Of a stretch of DNA of 32,149 nt, positions 1 through 7,491 are shown piece by piece (position 1 is the first letter of the stretch; each line of letters opens with the position of its first letter). Below the pieces are notes generated by a model. It was not told where the DNA came from. It ran no database searches and worked only from the letters and a program-made list of their open reading frames with translations. The translations under genes were made by a program, and so were the position numbers. Source of the stretch: Oscillospiraceae bacterium (GTDB taxonomy: Bacteria > Bacillota > Clostridia > Oscillospirales > Oscillospiraceae); NCBI GenBank assembly GCA_017502285.1, contig JAFVVH010000038.1, forward strand, positions 1-32,149. The letters run 5' to 3'.

Positions 1-2
1 CG

Positions 3-1235
3 ACCACCGAGCTGCATAAGGTCCCCGCCACCATCAAGTCCCGCTGTCAGCAGTTTGCGTTCAAACGAATTCTGCCCGGAGATATTGCCGGGCGATTGAG
101 CCATGTGGCGGAGAAAGAAAATCTCGAGCTGACTGGGGAAGGCGCATCTTTGCTGGCCCGGCTGGCTGACGGCGGTCTGCGCGATGCCCTGTCCCTTCTG
201 GACCAGTGTTCCGGTGGCGGCGGTATCATTGATGAGCAAAGAGTACTGGATACGCTGGGCCTTGCGGGCAATGTTGAGACGGCCCGGCTCATGGAACAGA
301 TTGCCGACGGCGACACCGCCGCCGCGCTGGAAACGCTGGGACGTCTATATGCCGCGGGCAAGGACGTGGGAAGCGTGCTGGGCGAGCTGTCCGGGCTGAC
401 CCGCGACCTGCTGCTGCGACGCACCGCGCCTCAGGGAGCGGCGGGGCTGCTCACCGGCGGTTTTGACGAGTCCACTATGCGTGCTCTGGGCGAGCGATTC
501 AGCGCACCCAGACTGATGCAAATGCTGTCACTGCTCCAGCGCACGGCCGGGGAACTGAATCAAAGTCCCAACCGCCGCACCGATGCGGAGCTGGGTCTGG
601 TCCGGCTGTGCGACGTGACGCTGGATGACTCTATTGCCGGACTGACTGCCCGGCTGACCCGGCTGGAGCAGATGGTGGGCAGCGGAGTTCCCGTTTCCGC
701 CAGCCCGGTGACCCCGAGCAAACCTGTTGCGGCCCCGCCTGCGGCAGATGATTTGCCCCCTTGGGAGGAGGAGCGGCCCCTGTTGCCTCCCGAACCGGAG
801 GAAAAGCCTGTGTCCCACGCTGCGCCTGTTCCGGTGAAACGGGAGGAGCCTGCGGCACACAGCGCACCTGCCTGTACGCAAGACGCTGGATTCTGGCCCG
901 AATTTGCAGCCGGGCTGCGGGGGAGCGTGCCTCCCTCGGCCCACCCCTACCTGATCAACGCGGATCTGGTATGCGGCACATGGAAAGATGGAGTGCTTAC
1001 CCTGTGGGTAAAGGATGAATTCACCAAGGCTATGCTCAACCGGCCTGCCATCACCGAGGGCATTGCCAAGGCGGCATCTGCTCGCTTTGGACAGTCGGCC
1101 CGGACCGTATTTGCTATCGGCAGGCCACCGGAAGAGCAAGTGCGGCCAGAGGTCTCCCGGCCTGAGCTCGGCGAGGACGCACTGGACGAGCTGCTGGACT
1201 TTGGGAGTAAATTTGATAATATCGTGATCGAATAA
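3..1235 (+). CDS. dnaX: DNA polymerase III subunit gamma/tau, C-terminal part (5' end outside window)
   Basis: This is the clamp-loader ATPase subunit of the replicative polymerase. The reading frame is open from base 3, and the first residues (TTELHKVPATIKSRCQQF) match the end of the AAA+ module of DnaX, including the SRC motif. The Walker A and zinc-binding parts must lie upstream of the window. Next come the helical lid and the collar domain (to about residue 215 of the visible part), a Pro/Ala/Glu-rich linker (roughly 240-300), and a C-terminal domain resembling the tau tail (WPEFAAGLRG onward). Stop TAA at 1233-1235. ybaB follows after 13 bp with its ribosome site overlapping the end, so the two are co-transcribed. 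Product identity is secure; the true start is not visible. Confidence 0.95.
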   Translation, partial: TTELHKVPATIKSRCQQFAFKRILPGDIAGRLSHVAEKENLELTGEGASLLARLADGGLRDALSLLDQCSGGGGIIDEQRVLDTLGLAGNVETARLMEQIADGDTAAALETLGRLYAAGKDVGSVLGELSGLTRDLLLRRTAPQGAAGLLTGGFDESTMRALGERFSAPRLMQMLSLLQRTAGELNQSPNRRTDAELGLVRLCDVTLDDSIAGLTARLTRLEQMVGSGVPVSASPVTPSKPVAAPPAADDLPPWEEERPLLPPEPEEKPVSHAAPVPVKREEPAAHSAPACTQDAGFWPEFAAGLRGSVPPSAHPYLINADLVCGTWKDGVLTLWVKDEFTKAMLNRPAITEGIAKAASARFGQSARTVFAIGRPPEEQVRPEVSRPELGEDALDELLDFGSKFDNIVIE

Positions 1236-1248
1236 GGAGATGTGACAT

Positions 1249-1602
1249 ATGGCTAAGGGATACGGCGGACGCGGAATGTCCATGGGCGGCATGGGCGGCG
1301 GCATGAATATGAACATGATCAAGCAGGCCCAGAAGATGCAGCAGGAGATGCTGCGCATGCAGCAGGAACTGGAGACCAAGGAGTTTCAGGGTACTGCCGG
1401 CGGCGGTGTGGTCACCGCTGTTGTAACGGGAAGGCGCGATCTGAAAAGTGTGGTCATTGACCCCGAGGCGGTGGATCCCGATGATGTGGAGATGCTGCAG
1501 GACATGATCGTGGCTGCGGTCAACTCTGCCCTGAAGGCGGCGGAGGACGATGCCAGCAGCTCCATGCAGAAACTGACCGGTGGGATGAATTTGCCGTTTT
1601 GA
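1249..1602 (+). CDS. YbaB/EbfC family nucleoid-associated protein
   Basis: A small DNA-binding protein of the YbaB/EbfC family, typically encoded next to dnaX and thought to act on the nucleoid as a dimer. It has 117 residues. The N-terminus is an unusually Gly/Met-rich stretch (about residues 4-24), followed by the family's amphipathic helix (MIKQAQKMQQEMLRMQQELE) and the conserved core with the VVIDPEAVDPDD segment. The start ATG has AAGGAGA at 1234-1240. In many Firmicutes recR comes next; here a terminator follows and recR lies about 24 kb away on the other strand. Confidence 0.93.
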   Translation: MAKGYGGRGMSMGGMGGGMNMNMIKQAQKMQQEMLRMQQELETKEFQGTAGGGVVTAVVTGRRDLKSVVIDPEAVDPDDVEMLQDMIVAAVNSALKAAEDDASSSMQKLTGGMNLPF

Positions 1603-1608
1603 CCCGGA

Positions 1609-1643
1609 ACGCGGGAGTGCCTGTAAGCATTCCCGCGTTTTTT
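1609..1643 (+). terminator. Rho-independent terminator after dnaX-ybaB
   Basis: A 12-bp stem (1609-1620 with 1627-1638, one G-T wobble) closes a 6-nt loop and is followed by six T (1638-1643). It lies 6 bp past the ybaB stop. Confidence 0.85.
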
Positions 1644-1674
1644 CTCATGCAAACAAGGGGAAGGTGGCCTGTAA

Positions 1675-2346
1675 ATGGACAAAAAACTGCTTTGCTCTGC
1701 CACAGCCAAGTTCATACTGGGACTTGTATGTACCGGGGCGCTGCTGTTTCTGCCTGCCGGCACGATATACTTTTCCAATGGATGGCTTCTCATGGCGGTC
1801 ATGTTCCTTCCCATGTTTGTGGCCGGGCTGGTCATGATGAAGGCCAATCCCGCGCTGCTGCGCAGCCGATTGCAGGCTAAGGAGCAGCAGGGAGAACAGC
1901 GGCTGGTGGTGGTACTGAGCGGGCTGATGTTCCTGTGCGGCTTTGTGGCGGCGGGACTGGACTTTCGCTTCGGTTGGTCCGCAATGCCCGGTTGGCTCCC
2001 CGTTTGTGCCGCGGCTGTTTTTTTGGCGGCCTATGGTCTGTATGCCGAGGTACTGCGGGAGAATACGTGGCTGTCCCGCACCGTTCGGGTGCAGCAGGGA
2101 CAGCAGGTGGTGGACACCGGGTTGTACGGCATTGTCCGGCACCCCATGTACGCGGCCACAGTGATTTTATTCCTGTCCATGCCGCTGGTGCTGGGCTCGT
2201 GGGTGTCCTTTGTGGTTTTTCTGGTCTATCCGCTTCTCATTGTAAAGCGCATCCGCAACGAGGAGCAGGTGCTGGAAGCAGAGCTGAATGGCTATGCCGA
2301 CTACAAGGCCCGCGTAAAGTATCGGCTGATCCCTTACATCTGGTAA
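1675..2346 (+). CDS. Isoprenylcysteine carboxyl methyltransferase (ICMT) family membrane protein
   Basis: An integral membrane methyltransferase-like protein of the ICMT/phospholipid methyltransferase superfamily; its substrate in this organism is unknown. The 223 residues contain about five hydrophobic segments (near 10-30, 38-58, 80-100, 105-125 and 170-195). The family signature is in the C-terminal half: GLYGIVRHPMYAA (the SAM-binding RHP motif), then RNEEQVLEAEL and GYADYKARVKYRLIPYIW. A purine-rich ribosome site (GGGGAAGG) precedes ATG 1675 by about 11 nt. trmO follows 15 bp later, so the pair is probably co-transcribed after the terminator at 1609-1643. I see no clear promoter in the 30-bp gap before it. 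Confidence 0.85.
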   Translation: MDKKLLCSATAKFILGLVCTGALLFLPAGTIYFSNGWLLMAVMFLPMFVAGLVMMKANPALLRSRLQAKEQQGEQRLVVVLSGLMFLCGFVAAGLDFRFGWSAMPGWLPVCAAAVFLAAYGLYAEVLRENTWLSRTVRVQQGQQVVDTGLYGIVRHPMYAATVILFLSMPLVLGSWVSFVVFLVYPLLIVKRIRNEEQVLEAELNGYADYKARVKYRLIPYIW

Positions 2347-2361
2347 AAAGGAGGGCTTGCC

Positions 2362-3051
2362 ATGAGCGAACTGTCCCAACTGAAGATCATTGCCCACATC
2401 CGCAGTGATTTTTCCGAAAAATTTGGCATCCCCCGTCAGAGCGGTCTGGTGGAGGAACTGAAGGCAACCGTTGTTTTTGAACCGGAATTTCGCAATCCGG
2501 ATGCCTTGCGTGGGCTGGAAGGGTTTTCCCATCTGTGGATCATCTGGCAGTTTTCCAAGGCGGTGCGGCAGGACTGGTCACCTACGGTGCGCCCACCCCG
2601 GCTGGGAGGCAATGAGCGCATGGGGGTGTTTGCCACCCGCTCCCCGTTCCGGCCCAATCCTGTTGGGCTGTCCTGCGTGAAGCTGGAACGGGTGGAACTG
2701 CATCCGGAGCTGGGGCCGGTGATCCATGTGGCGGGGGCCGATTTGATGGACGGAACGCCCATCTATGACATCAAGCCCTATTTGCCCTATGCTGACTGCA
2801 AACCGGATGCGGTGGGTGGATTTGCCAGCGCACCCAAGGAGGCGACCCTGAGGGTGAACTGTTCGGAGGAACTGTTGGCCCGGGTTCCGACAGACCGCAC
2901 AGACGCTCTGCTGGCTGTACTGGCACAGGACCCCAGACCCTCCTATCAGAACGACCCGGAGCGGGTGTATGGCATGGGCTTTGCCGGATGCAACATCTGT
3001 TTTCGGGTAGATGGAACGGTCCTTACGGTGACAGACATTCAAAATGCTTAA
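2362..3051 (+). CDS. trmO: tRNA (N6-threonylcarbamoyladenosine(37)-N6)-methyltransferase TrmO
   Basis: TrmO (TsaA/YaeB family) uses S-adenosylmethionine to methylate N6 of t6A37 in tRNAs that read ACY threonine codons. The 229-residue length is normal for the family. The N-terminal beta-barrel domain shows GIPRQSGLVEEL, GLEGFSHLWIIWQF and the diagnostic FATRSPFRPNPVGLS segment, followed by GADLMDGTPIYDIKPYLPY. The C-terminal part (residues 150-229) carries the DPRPSYQNDPERVYGM stretch seen in TrmO proteins. AAAGGAGGG lies 8 nt before ATG 2362. The gene ends in a strong terminator shared with a convergent gene. Confidence 0.93.
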   Translation: MSELSQLKIIAHIRSDFSEKFGIPRQSGLVEELKATVVFEPEFRNPDALRGLEGFSHLWIIWQFSKAVRQDWSPTVRPPRLGGNERMGVFATRSPFRPNPVGLSCVKLERVELHPELGPVIHVAGADLMDGTPIYDIKPYLPYADCKPDAVGGFASAPKEATLRVNCSEELLARVPTDRTDALLAVLAQDPRPSYQNDPERVYGMGFAGCNICFRVDGTVLTVTDIQNA

Positions 3052-3086
3052 AAAACGGCTCCATCCAGTTTGGATGGAGCCGTTTT
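3052..3086. terminator. Bidirectional terminator between trmO and the zinc-ribbon gene
   Basis: Perfect 16-bp inverted repeat, 3052-3067 with 3071-3086, around a 3-nt loop. Both arms end in A/T runs, so it can stop transcription from either side. It begins right at the trmO stop and lies 8 bp past the stop of the convergent gene. Confidence 0.9.
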
Positions 3087-3093
3087 GGTGTTG

Positions 3094-3468
3094 TCAGGTC
3101 AAAACCTTTTTCTGCCACGACTTTTTGCCGCACTTGGGACACGTCATATATCTGGTCCTGCCCATGTGAGCAGCACAGAACACCGCCTTTAAGGTGGGGA
3201 CATGTTTGTGGTGACAGTTACCGCACCGGTAATAGCCTGCGATCTGCTCGATTTTCAGCGACCAGATCAATCCGGGAATTATGGCGATGAATCCCAGCAG
3301 GATCAGTACGATTCGAAGCCAGTCTGCCATAGAGATAAGGGACGCGGCAAAAGTAAATGCGAGCAGCATGAGGATGGAGACGGTGATGACCCATACTTCC
3401 AGCGCCAGCAGCCGTTTGGCGGCCGAGCCGGTTTGCGCTGTTTGCGGCCAGAGAGTGTGTTTGTTCAT
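3094..3468 (-). CDS. Two-helix membrane protein with C-terminal zinc ribbon, function unknown
   Basis: I do not recognise a named family. The 124 residues contain two adjacent transmembrane helices (about 22-46 and 52-70) and then a cytosolic-looking tail with two CxxC pairs (YRCGNC near 82 and TCPKCGKKSW near 110), a rubredoxin-like zinc ribbon. An upstream GTG at 3477 would add three residues. ATG 3466-3468 is preferred because GAGGTG lies 6 nt upstream of it and would be consumed by the GTG start. It has its own near-consensus promoter, divergent from the gdpP operon. Membrane-tethered zinc ribbons often serve as sensors or assembly factors, but nothing here shows which. Confidence 0.7.
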   Translation of the reverse strand: MNKHTLWPQTAQTGSAAKRLLALEVWVITVSILMLLAFTFAASLISMADWLRIVLILLGFIAIIPGLIWSLKIEQIAGYYRCGNCHHKHVPTLKAVFCAAHMGRTRYMTCPKCGKKSWQKKVLT

Positions 3469-3497
3469 TGGGAACACCTCGATTCAAAATCACGTTC

Positions 3498-3526
3498 ATT
3501 ATAGCAGAACATATCTTTCCGTGCAA
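3498..3526 (-). promoter_or_regulatory. Sigma-A-type promoter for the zinc-ribbon gene
   Basis: On the minus strand, -35 TTGCAC (3521-3526), a 17-nt spacer and -10 TATAAT (3498-3503), preceded by TGC to give an extended -10. Predicted transcription begins near 3491, leaving a leader of about 23 nt. Confidence 0.75.
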
Positions 3527-3559
3527 CAGGGATATCCAGGGAAAGGATGGTGACAGGAC

Positions 3560-3588
3560 TTGTATTTGTAAACGGAGTTTGATATAAT
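3560..3588 (+). promoter_or_regulatory. Sigma-A-type promoter for the gdpP operon
   Basis: TTGTAT (3560-3565), a 17-nt spacer and TATAAT (3583-3588), with TGA in front for an extended -10. It lies about 30 bp upstream of the gdpP start and is divergent from the promoter at 3498-3526. Confidence 0.78.
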
Positions 3589-3620
3589 AATGTGTCTTAT
3601 TATAGAAAGGGGGACTCCGG

Positions 3621-5606
3621 GTGAATAAAAAACTGAATCATCTGCTGGAGCCCAGCTTTAAATTATACTTTTTCTTTCTAATGCTTTTCGCCCTTGTGTC
3701 GGTGTTTTTTGCACCCTTGCTGGCACTGGTGGAAGGGGTCATCGTGCTGTTTCTGTTTGCTTACTTTCGCCATAGTGGCCGCCGCCGCAAGAAGGAGATC
3801 ACGAAGTATATCGATGCGCTGACCGGCAGTGTGGATGTGGCTACCAAGGACAGTATGGTCAACTCGCCCCTGTCCGTGCTCATCTTCCGCCCGGAGCGGG
3901 ACGAGATCATCTGGAGCAACGAGCGCTTCCTGCAAATTACCGGGGAGCGGGAGAGCATGTTCGACTCCAAGCTGTCCGCCGTTGTGCCCGGTTTTGACAG
4001 CCGCTGGCTCATGGAGGGCAAAAACGAGTGCCCCGGCGAGGTGGAGTTTGGCGGGCGGCGATTTCTGGTGTTCGGACATCTGGTGCGAACCAGCGAAAAG
4101 GGCAGCGGACTGCTGGCCACCACCTATTGGGTAGACGTGACCGATTATTCCCTGAGCCGTCAGCAGCTGCAGGCCACCCGGCCCATTGCCGCGGTGCTGC
4201 TGCTGGACAACTATGAGGATCTGATGAAGAACCTCAACGAGAACCAGCGATCCTTCCTGCTCAGCGAGATCAACGACCGACTGGATGCGTGGAGCGCCCC
4301 GGCCAACGGACTTCTGCGCCGTTTGGAGCGCGACCGCTACCTGTTCATCTTCCAGGAGCAGCATCTGCCCGCGTTCCTGGAGAAAAAGTTTGAGATTCTG
4401 GACCAGGTACATGAGGTGGTCAATCCCAACGGCATCGCGGCGACCCTGTCCATCGGTGTGGGCAAGGATGCGGATACCTTCCAGGAACTGATGCAGTTTG
4501 CCAATCTGTCCATTGATATGGCTCTGTCGCGAGGCGGAGACCAGGCGGTCATCCGCAACCGATTTAACTTTGAGTTCTACGGCGGCCGTTCCACCGAGGC
4601 GGAGAAGCGCACCAAGGTGAAAAGCCGGGTCATGTCCAATGCCCTGTCCGCGCTGATCGCCGACTCCTCTCGGGTGCTGGTCATGGGCCATAAGTTCCCT
4701 GATCTGGACTGCTGCGGTGCGGCGGCGGGTGTGTGTGCCATTGCCCGCAAGTTGGGTGTGCCCGCCCACATTATCCGGGAACTGGGCAACCATCCCTCCA
4801 AGGCCATGGCCGACAAGCTGGCCGGACTGGAGGAGTATAACAACTGCTTTATCGTTCCGCAGGAGGCCATGGTGGTGGCCGACTCCCGCACCCTGCTGGT
4901 GGTGGTGGATACCAACCGGCCCGAGCAGGTGCAGGCCCCGGAACTGCTGGAGTCCTGTAACCGGGTGGCGGTTATCGACCATCACCGGCGCGCGGCGACC
5001 TATATTGACGGTGCGGCGCTGAACTATCACGAGCCCTATGCTTCCTCTGCCTGCGAGCTGGTAAGCGAGCTGGCCCAGTACATTCTGGATCCCGTGGACA
5101 TCCTGCGGGCCGAGGCGGAGGCCATGCTGGCCGGTATCGTGCTGGACACTAAGAACTTCACTCTGCGTACCGGTGGCCGCACCTTTGAGGCGGCGGCTTT
5201 CCTGCGCCGTGCCGGCGCGGACACCGGCGAAGTCAAAAAGCTGTTCCAGAACGATTTTGAGGACACGGTGAACAAGTACGCACTGATTCAAAACGCGCAC
5301 ATTTATAAGCCGGGCATCGCCATTGCTCAGTCGGAGCGGACGGTGGGCCGCGTGACGGCGGCACAGGCGGCGGATGAGCTGCTGAACATTATGGGCATCG
5401 GCGCGTCCTTTGTGCTGTTCCCGGACGGAGAAAGCATTACGCTTTCGGCCCGGTCTATCCGGGACGATATCAATGTGCAGGTCATTCTGGAAAAGCTGGG
5501 CGGCGGCGGCAACGCGGCGGCTGCCGGCGGCCAGGTGACCGGCAAGAGCCTGGACGAAGTAGTGGCAGAACTGGAACAGGCCATCGACCAGTATCTGGAG
5601 GGCTGA
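3621..5606 (+). CDS. gdpP: GdpP-type c-di-AMP phosphodiesterase (DHH/DHHA1)
   Basis: Membrane-bound enzyme that hydrolyses cyclic di-AMP to pApA, controlling potassium and osmotic balance and wall stress. The 661 residues match the family architecture: two N-terminal helices (about 12-52), a PAS-like domain (about 70-170), a degenerate GGDEF domain (about 185-315), then the DHH domain with GHKFPDLDCCG (H357, D361, D363), VVDTNRPEQ and IDHHRR (D453, H454, H455). The C-terminal DHHA1 domain has the glycine loop GGGGNAAAAGG; residue 631 is Asn where family members usually carry His. The start is GTG 3621 with AAAGGGGG upstream. It leads the gdpP-rplI-dnaB cluster typical of Firmicutes. Confidence 0.93.
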   Translation: MNKKLNHLLEPSFKLYFFFLMLFALVSVFFAPLLALVEGVIVLFLFAYFRHSGRRRKKEITKYIDALTGSVDVATKDSMVNSPLSVLIFRPERDEIIWSNERFLQITGERESMFDSKLSAVVPGFDSRWLMEGKNECPGEVEFGGRRFLVFGHLVRTSEKGSGLLATTYWVDVTDYSLSRQQLQATRPIAAVLLLDNYEDLMKNLNENQRSFLLSEINDRLDAWSAPANGLLRRLERDRYLFIFQEQHLPAFLEKKFEILDQVHEVVNPNGIAATLSIGVGKDADTFQELMQFANLSIDMALSRGGDQAVIRNRFNFEFYGGRSTEAEKRTKVKSRVMSNALSALIADSSRVLVMGHKFPDLDCCGAAAGVCAIARKLGVPAHIIRELGNHPSKAMADKLAGLEEYNNCFIVPQEAMVVADSRTLLVVVDTNRPEQVQAPELLESCNRVAVIDHHRRAATYIDGAALNYHEPYASSACELVSELAQYILDPVDILRAEAEAMLAGIVLDTKNFTLRTGGRTFEAAAFLRRAGADTGEVKKLFQNDFEDTVNKYALIQNAHIYKPGIAIAQSERTVGRVTAAQAADELLNIMGIGASFVLFPDGESITLSARSIRDDINVQVILEKLGGGGNAAAAGGQVTGKSLDEVVAELEQAIDQYLEG

Positions 5607-5650
5607 GAGTCCCATTTTAAGAAAATAAACCGAAAACGGAGGATATGGAT

Positions 5651-6097
5651 ATGAAAGTCATTTTGCAGCAGGATGTAAAAGGTCAGGGCAAGAAGGGCCA
5701 GCTGGTGGACGTTTCCGACGGCTACGCCCGCAACTTCCTTCTGGCTAAGAAGCTGGCTGTGCTGGCCACCCCTGAGAACGTGAACACCATGAAGCAGCAG
5801 GAGAAGGCCCGAAAGGCCCAGGAAGCTGCGGAGAAGGCTGAGGCCGAGGCGCTGTCCAAAAAGCTGGAGACCATCACCGTGAAGGTGGCGGCCAAGGCCG
5901 GCGAGGGTGGCCGTCTGTTCGGCGCGGTCACATCCAAGGAAATTTCCGAGGCCCTCAATGCCCAGTTCGGCCTGAATATCGCCAAGGCCAAGCTGGTGCT
6001 GGATGAGCCCATCAAGGCCTGCGGCGGCTACAAGATCAAGGCCAAGCTGGGCTACGAGGTGGTCGGCACCGTCAACGTGATGGTGGTAGAGGCCTGA
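5651..6097 (+). CDS. rplI: 50S ribosomal protein L9
   Basis: L9 binds 23S rRNA with its N-terminal domain and projects a long helix from the ribosome. The 148 residues show the N-terminal MKVILQQDVKGQGKKG fold with SDGYARNFLL, a long charged connecting helix (about 40-78), and the C-terminal domain (LFGAVTSKEI onward). An in-frame ATG at 5645 is only 1 nt from GGAGGA (5638-5643), while ATG 5651 is 7 nt away and gives the canonical MKVIL start, so 5651 is chosen. No terminator separates it from gdpP (44-bp gap) or dnaB (38-bp gap). Confidence 0.96.
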   Translation: MKVILQQDVKGQGKKGQLVDVSDGYARNFLLAKKLAVLATPENVNTMKQQEKARKAQEAAEKAEAEALSKKLETITVKVAAKAGEGGRLFGAVTSKEISEALNAQFGLNIAKAKLVLDEPIKACGGYKIKAKLGYEVVGTVNVMVVEA

Positions 6098-6135
6098 ATT
6101 TGAACCATAACTCCTAACCAAAAGGAGATTTTTCC

Positions 6136-7491
6136 ATGGCAATGCAGGATGAAGAACTGTTGATGCGGCAGTTGCCTCACAGCGTGGAGGCGGAACAGGC
6201 CGTGCTGGGCTCCATGCTCATCGATGCGCGCTGTGTGCCTCAGGTCATTGAGCATCTGCGCCCGGAGGACTTTTATCTGCGCCAGAACCGGGAAATCTAC
6301 GAGAGCATCTACTCCATGTTCAGTTTCTCCGCCACCATTGACCCGGTGACGGTGCTGGAGCATATGCGCCAGCAGGGAGTATATGACGAGAACAACTCCC
6401 GCAATTATATTCTTCAGCTGATGGATACCACTCCCACCGCAGCCAACGTGGGAGAGTACGTAGAGATCGTGAAGGACAAGGCCCTGCTGCGCCGTGTGGC
6501 GGAGACGGCAGGGGAAGTGGGGGCACTGGTGCAGGAAGGCACTGGTACCGGTCACGACGTGCTGGAAGTGGCGGAGCAGAAGATCTTTGCCCTGCGTCAG
6601 GGTCGAGCCGCCCGGGGTCTGACCCCCATCTCCAGCGTCATTTTGAACGTGTACGACCGGCTCAACGAGCTGGCTGCCAGCGATAGCGCCGTCCCCGGCC
6701 TGTCTACGGGCCTTGCCGATCTGGACCGGGCCATCTCCGGCCTGAACAAGTCCGACCTGATCCTGCTGGCCGCCCGTCCCGGTATGGGTAAGACCTCCAT
6801 GGCTTTGAATATTCTGCTCCATGCAGGTAAATTCTCCGGCAAGAGCGTGGTGTTCTTCTCGCTGGAAATGAGCCGGGAGCAGCTTGCCATGCGCCTGATC
6901 TCCAACGAGTCCTTCGTGGACAACAAGAAGCTGGTCACCGGAAAGCTCAACGAGGATGACTGGACCAAGGTGGCTGCCGCGGCCGCCGCACTGAACCAGA
7001 CCCGCATCCTCATCGATGACGACCCCTCTCTGTCCGTGGCGGACATGAATGCCAAGTGCCGGAGAGTGGAGGATCTGGGCCTTGTGGTCATCGACTACCT
7101 GCAGCTGATGCAGTCGGCGGGCGGGCGAAGCTATTCCGGCGAAAACCGCCAGCAGGTGGTGTCTGACATCTCCCGCGCCCTGAAGATCATGGCCAAGGAA
7201 CTGAATGTGCCGGTTTTGTGCCTGTCTCAGCTGTCCCGTGCCAACGAAAGCCGCAGTGACAAGCGGCCTATGCTGTCCGACCTGCGTGAGTCGGGCGCTA
7301 TCGAGCAGGATGCGGATATCGTCATGTTCCTGTATCGTGAGGGCTATTACGACAAGGAGTCAGAAAATCATAATCTGGCCGAGTGTATCATCGCCAAGAA
7401 CCGTCACGGTGAGACCCGGACTGTGGAGCTGCAGTGGCTGCCCGAATATACTACCTTTGCGGGCATCGACCGCACTCATGAGGAGTATTAA
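6136..7491 (+). CDS. dnaB: Replicative DNA helicase DnaB
   Basis: The hexameric 5'-3' helicase that drives the replication fork. The 451 residues are the normal length without an intein. The N-terminal primase-interacting domain (LPHSVEAEQAVLGSML to about residue 105) is followed by a linker and a RecA-like core. The core shows Walker A in RPGMGKTSM, a Walker B in VVIDYLQLMQ, and the C-terminal NRHGETRTVEL motif that DnaB proteins share. AAAGGAG lies about 8 nt before ATG 6136. The stop codon TAA is immediately followed by the tilS ATG, so the two are translationally linked. Confidence 0.97.
   Translation: MAMQDEELLMRQLPHSVEAEQAVLGSMLIDARCVPQVIEHLRPEDFYLRQNREIYESIYSMFSFSATIDPVTVLEHMRQQGVYDENNSRNYILQLMDTTPTAANVGEYVEIVKDKALLRRVAETAGEVGALVQEGTGTGHDVLEVAEQKIFALRQGRAARGLTPISSVILNVYDRLNELAASDSAVPGLSTGLADLDRAISGLNKSDLILLAARPGMGKTSMALNILLHAGKFSGKSVVFFSLEMSREQLAMRLISNESFVDNKKLVTGKLNEDDWTKVAAAAAALNQTRILIDDDPSLSVADMNAKCRRVEDLGLVVIDYLQLMQSAGGRSYSGENRQQVVSDISRALKIMAKELNVPVLCLSQLSRANESRSDKRPMLSDLRESGAIEQDADIVMFLYREGYYDKESENHNLAECIIAKNRHGETRTVELQWLPEYTTFAGIDRTHEEY

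Noticed and set aside
3678-5615. A 645-codon minus-strand open frame
   Set aside because: Antisense to gdpP with all its domain motifs; the translated product has shadow-type composition.
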